Source: Gammaproteobacteria bacterium (GTDB lineage Bacteria; Pseudomonadota; Gammaproteobacteria; Xanthomonadales; Marinicellaceae). Taken from it: 64,000 nucleotides of DNA. This document shows, piece by piece, positions 60,390-64,000 of the stretch (the stretch's first letter is position 1; the number at the start of each line of letters is the position of its first letter). A model generated the notes under the pieces. The model saw only the letters and a program-made list of their open reading frames with translations, searched no databases and was not told the DNA's origin. The DNA is taken from NCBI GenBank assembly GCA_030430025.1, contig JAUIGR010000009.1, positions 1 through 64,000 on the forward strand, read 5' to 3'. A program made the position numbers and the translations under genes.

Positions 60390-63300
60390 GACAGGAGTAT
60401 ATCAAATAAATGGTGGATGGCGTCAATTCGCTGTGCCGCTAAATCAAATTCACCGAGTAAGCGCAGTCCATCTCCGGGTAAAGGTCGATACTGGTCGGGT
60501 TTAGATTGAACCAATTTAATCAGTGTGCTAAAGAATTCAGGCGTCATGTTTTGGAATTTTAAGTCTGCTTGCTCTTCATTCATCACCAATGATCTTAACT
60601 TCAAGTTTTTAGCTTTGATTTTGATAGCCAAAACATGGAATAGGTTTTGTGCTGCCTCAGGTAAAATACCAAAACGGTCTGTTAATTCGACTTTGATTTC
60701 GTCTAAAGCTTCTCGAGACTTGGCATTGTTCATTCGTTTATAAATAGTTAAACGAGTGTAGACATCAAAAATATAAGATTCGGGTAATAAAGCAGGGATG
60801 TTAAGTTCAATATCTATGTGGTTAGCATCTTCAGAGAGGATATCAATCTCTTCTCCATTTTTCAAAGCTTCTACTGCACGTTCCAGCATTTCACAATAGA
60901 GGCTAAAACCAACGCTTTGAATCTGACCACTTTGCTCTTCTCCCAGCAATTCGCCAGAACCTCGTATCTCCATGTCATGCGTTGCGAGTGTGAAGCCGGA
61001 ACCTAAATCTTCAAGAGACTCAATGGCTTCCAGTCTTTTCTTTGCATCCTTGGTAATGGCCTTCCATCCTGGGATCAGCATGAAAGCAAATGCTTTGTGA
61101 TGTGAGCGGCCGACGCGACCACGTAACTGATGTAACTGAGCCAATCCCAATTTATCAGCTCGATTGATGATAATGGTATTAGCTGATGGGATGTCAATAC
61201 CGGATTCAATGATGGTGGTACAAACAAGGATATTGAAGCGTTGCTTATAAAAGTCAATCATCACTTCCTGTAATTCTTTTTCATGCATTTGTCCATGGGC
61301 GACGCGGACTCGGGCAGAAGGGTTGATTTTTTGAATTTGCTCAGCTATTTGCTCAATGGTTTGTACTTCATTGTGAAGAAAATACACTTGTCCTCCACGC
61401 TGGATTTCCCGGGTACAAGCTTCACTAATCAAGCTGTTATCCCATTCCACTACTTGTGTCTTAATTGCCAATCTTGATTTAGGCGGTGTGGCAATGATGG
61501 ATAAGTCCCTCAGTCCTGACAGCGCACTATTTAATGTTCTAGGAATGGGGGTGGCTGTGAGTGTCAAGAAGTCAACATCAGCCCTGAATCTTTTTAACTG
61601 GTCTTTCTGCTTGACACCAAATCGGTGCTCTTCATCAATAATAACCAAACCTAGGTTGTTAAATTTAACCCCGTTTTGAATCAGTTTATGTGTTCCAATG
61701 ATAACGTCAACACCACCAGATTGACATTGTTTTAAGATGTTCTTTGTATTTGTTGTATTAACGAAGCGTGACAGCAGTGCCACTTTAATAGGGAAGGGGG
61801 CAAAGCGATCAATAAAAGTGTCATAATGTTGTTGTGCTAACAAGGTGGTTGGTACCAGCATAACGACTTGTTTACTATCATTAGCCGCAAGGAATGCTGC
61901 TCTCATGGCAATTTCTGTTTTTCCAAAACCAACATCTCCACAGATAACCCGATCCATATGAGTTTTAGCCTGCATGTCTTTGATAACAGCATCAATGGCA
62001 TTTTGTTGATCTTCGGTTTCATCAAAAGGAAAATTTTGACAGAACTGTTGGTATTCCTCCTGGTCAATTGATAATGGTTGTCCACCTGCCGCTTCTCTTA
62101 TGGCATATAGAGACAACAATTCAGCAGCGACATCTTTGACTTTTTTGGCGGCTTTTTGCTTGGCTTTATCCCAAGCGTCAGAGCCTAGTTTATGCCAAGG
62201 TGCGTTTTCCTCTTTGGCACCAGAATATCGAGTGACCAGATGTAGTGATGAAATGGGAACAAATAATTTATCACCACCCAGATATTCTAATTCTAAGTAT
62301 TCTGCTTCGCCATCGTAATCCATTATTTTTAAACCACGATAACGACCTACACCGTGGTCTATATGGACAATGGGTGCATCAAGGTTCAAATCAGTTAGAT
62401 TGGCAATCACATCTCCTGGTGTGGCTTTGTATTTTTTTGCATGGCGTTTACGATTGACACGTTTTCCAAATAGGCAGCTTTCATCGAGAATAGTGATATG
62501 TTGTGACTTTAAATTGACTCCGATTTCAATAGCTGCTGTGGTGATGCCACGCTCATAATTTGCATTCAAAAATGATTCTATATCTCTGAATTCTTTGAAT
62601 TTATTCCTCGCATTTTTGAGTTTTTCAGAAATGAGTTCTCGGCGGCCAAGGGTATCTGCAGCGATCAGAACTCGGCCTTTGAATTGATCACAATAGGCTG
62701 CTAAAGAATGATCTGATTGTGGATTGAATTGTCTGGGAAGTTGACTGCTAAAGTCACTACCGCCGATATTTTGATTGACAGTGATGTGAGTACGATCATT
62801 CAGTAGTGTTTGAACCTCATCAGCTGTCATATAGATTTGTTTGGGTTCAAGGATTGGTCGTTGGGCATCATGACGCCGGTCTTCATAACGCGCATCAATT
62901 TGTTTTTCCCAAGTGGACAGTACTGCTTTACTGTCATGACAGTGAACAAAACAAGTTTGATCGGGTAAATAATCGAACAGATGGCTCAGCTTTTGGTGAA
63001 AAAAAGGCAAGTATTGTTCTATACCTGAGAATTTGATTTGTTTGCGTACATCTTGATAAATGCTTGATTTTCGTGTGTCTGTGTCAAACTGCTCTCTGAA
63101 TCTACTTAAAAATAATTCACGAGCTGGTTCATCAAAAGGAAATTCGTTGGCAGGCAGTACTTCAACTTGATTAACCGTTTTAACTGTCAATTGTGTTTCG
63201 GTGTCAAAAACCCGGATACTCTCCACTTCATCATCAAATAATTCAATTCGGTAGGCTTCCAGCGCACCCATGGGATAAACATCGAGTATACCACCACGAA

Positions 63301-63781
63301 TGACAAATTCGCCGGCTTCTCTGACTTCTGTAACGTGGATGTAACCATTCTTTTCAAACAAGCATCGCCATCGGTGTAAATCAAAAGTTTCTCCCAGTTT
63401 GATGTGTAGACTGCGACCATTGATAAATGTTTTATCAGGCAAACGTTGCATCAGATTTTGTACTGGCATGACCAAAACTGCTTTTTCTTTGACAGTACTT
63501 AATCGGTGTAGAAACTGCATGCGTTCGGAGACCAACTCAGGGTTCGGTGAGAATACGTCATAGGGGAGGGTATCCCAGCTGGGAAAATGTAATACATGAG
63601 ACTTTTTATTAGGACTACATAAGGTGATTTCTTCTTCAAGAATACGGCTGTGATGAACAGAGTCAGTTAATACCAATAACAGCCCATCGTATTGTTGATG
63701 ATATTCTGCCAAAGCCAAAGGCAGTGCCAATCCAGCGATTTTTTCCCAGCCAGGTGATTGTAACTGTTTGTCAGTAAACAT
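60386..63781 (-). CDS. mfd: Transcription-repair coupling factor
   Basis: RecG-like helicase (CGDVGFGKTEIAMRAAF, DEEHRFGVKQKDQLKR) with N-terminal UvrB-like module and CarD-like region. Confidence 0.97.
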   Translation of the reverse strand: MFTDKQLQSPGWEKIAGLALPLALAEYHQQYDGLLLVLTDSVHHSRILEEEITLCSPNKKSHVLHFPSWDTLPYDVFSPNPELVSERMQFLHRLSTVKEKAVLVMPVQNLMQRLPDKTFINGRSLHIKLGETFDLHRWRCLFEKNGYIHVTEVREAGEFVIRGGILDVYPMGALEAYRIELFDDEVESIRVFDTETQLTVKTVNQVEVLPANEFPFDEPARELFLSRFREQFDTDTRKSSIYQDVRKQIKFSGIEQYLPFFHQKLSHLFDYLPDQTCFVHCHDSKAVLSTWEKQIDARYEDRRHDAQRPILEPKQIYMTADEVQTLLNDRTHITVNQNIGGSDFSSQLPRQFNPQSDHSLAAYCDQFKGRVLIAADTLGRRELISEKLKNARNKFKEFRDIESFLNANYERGITTAAIEIGVNLKSQHITILDESCLFGKRVNRKRHAKKYKATPGDVIANLTDLNLDAPIVHIDHGVGRYRGLKIMDYDGEAEYLELEYLGGDKLFVPISSLHLVTRYSGAKEENAPWHKLGSDAWDKAKQKAAKKVKDVAAELLSLYAIREAAGGQPLSIDQEEYQQFCQNFPFDETEDQQNAIDAVIKDMQAKTHMDRVICGDVGFGKTEIAMRAAFLAANDSKQVVMLVPTTLLAQQHYDTFIDRFAPFPIKVALLSRFVNTTNTKNILKQCQSGGVDVIIGTHKLIQNGVKFNNLGLVIIDEEHRFGVKQKDQLKRFRADVDFLTLTATPIPRTLNSALSGLRDLSIIATPPKSRLAIKTQVVEWDNSLISEACTREIQRGGQVYFLHNEVQTIEQIAEQIQKINPSARVRVAHGQMHEKELQEVMIDFYKQRFNILVCTTIIESGIDIPSANTIIINRADKLGLAQLHQLRGRVGRSHHKAFAFMLIPGWKAITKDAKKRLEAIESLEDLGSGFTLATHDMEIRGSGELLGEEQSGQIQSVGFSLYCEMLERAVEALKNGEEIDILSEDANHIDIELNIPALLPESYIFDVYTRLTIYKRMNNAKSREALDEIKVELTDRFGILPEAAQNLFHVLAIKIKAKNLKLRSLVMNEEQADLKFQNMTPEFFSTLIKLVQSKPDQYRPLPGDGLRLLGEFDLAAQRIDAIHHLFDILLS

Positions 63782-63852
63782 GACCTAAAAAAATGATAAA
63801 GGCGGCATTTTAACAGAAGCATTGATATATGGTCATATGATAAACTGAGCTG

Positions 63853-64000
63853 ATGAAAATGTGTTTTCTAACTTTAATTGTGATTTGGGTATACCTGCCT
63901 GAATGTTTTGGTAATGATTTGGTAGATGCTGCTTTAGAAAGGACAAAGCATGATGTTAAATATGATGGACGCTATTTGGCAATTGATTATCCAGGTGGTG
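63853..64000 (+). CDS. DUF1287 family protein, N-terminal fragment (truncated by window end)
   Basis: MKMCFLTLIVIWVYLPECFGNDLVDAALERTKHDVKYDGRYLAIDYPGG. Confidence 0.7.
   Translation, partial: MKMCFLTLIVIWVYLPECFGNDLVDAALERTKHDVKYDGRYLAIDYPGG

Noticed and set aside
1-64000. CRISPR arrays, tRNA/rRNA genes, prophage or defence islands
   Set aside because: No regularly spaced direct repeats, tRNA or rRNA sequences, integrases, transposases or known defence genes were recognised; the window is mostly housekeeping genes

Overview
This 64 kb window is a mostly ordinary, gene-dense chromosomal segment of a gammaproteobacterium. The XanB2-type chorismatase, Clp/Crp-like regulator and SufR-led suf operon suggest affinity with Xanthomonadales or Marinicella-like bacteria; that placement is inference. 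I recognise the end of a type IV pilus cluster (pilY1 C-terminus, pilE), a SUF operon (sufR-B-C-D-S-U), parE, a GGDEF/EAL protein, a CusCBA-type copper/silver efflux operon ending in an LtaE-like gene, hslR, msrPQ, serC, cvfB, cysK, pdxB, pyk, a moxR/DUF58/TgpA cluster, clpS-clpA, sufE-cysS, a chorismatase gene next to a Crp-like gene, yajC-secDF, a divergent chaperone-usher-like locus, fabI, csiV-mfd and a partial DUF1287 gene. No tRNA, rRNA, CRISPR array or prophage was recognised. The items most worth following up are: (1) a divergent four-gene chaperone-usher-like fimbrial locus at 53.2-58.0 kb with a perfect intercistronic hairpin; (2) a three-copy non-coding MITE-like repeat family with terminal inverted repeats, candidate target duplications and an internal deletion derivative, one copy lying directly in front of the copper-efflux cluster; (3) a shared C-terminal motif (IF[KR]NGF[DQ]C) on two unrelated large exported proteins; (4) a CusB protein with a fused, ligand-altered CusF-like domain; (5) a GNAT-like/M15 peptidase fusion. 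No database search was run; all family calls come from reading the provided translations.
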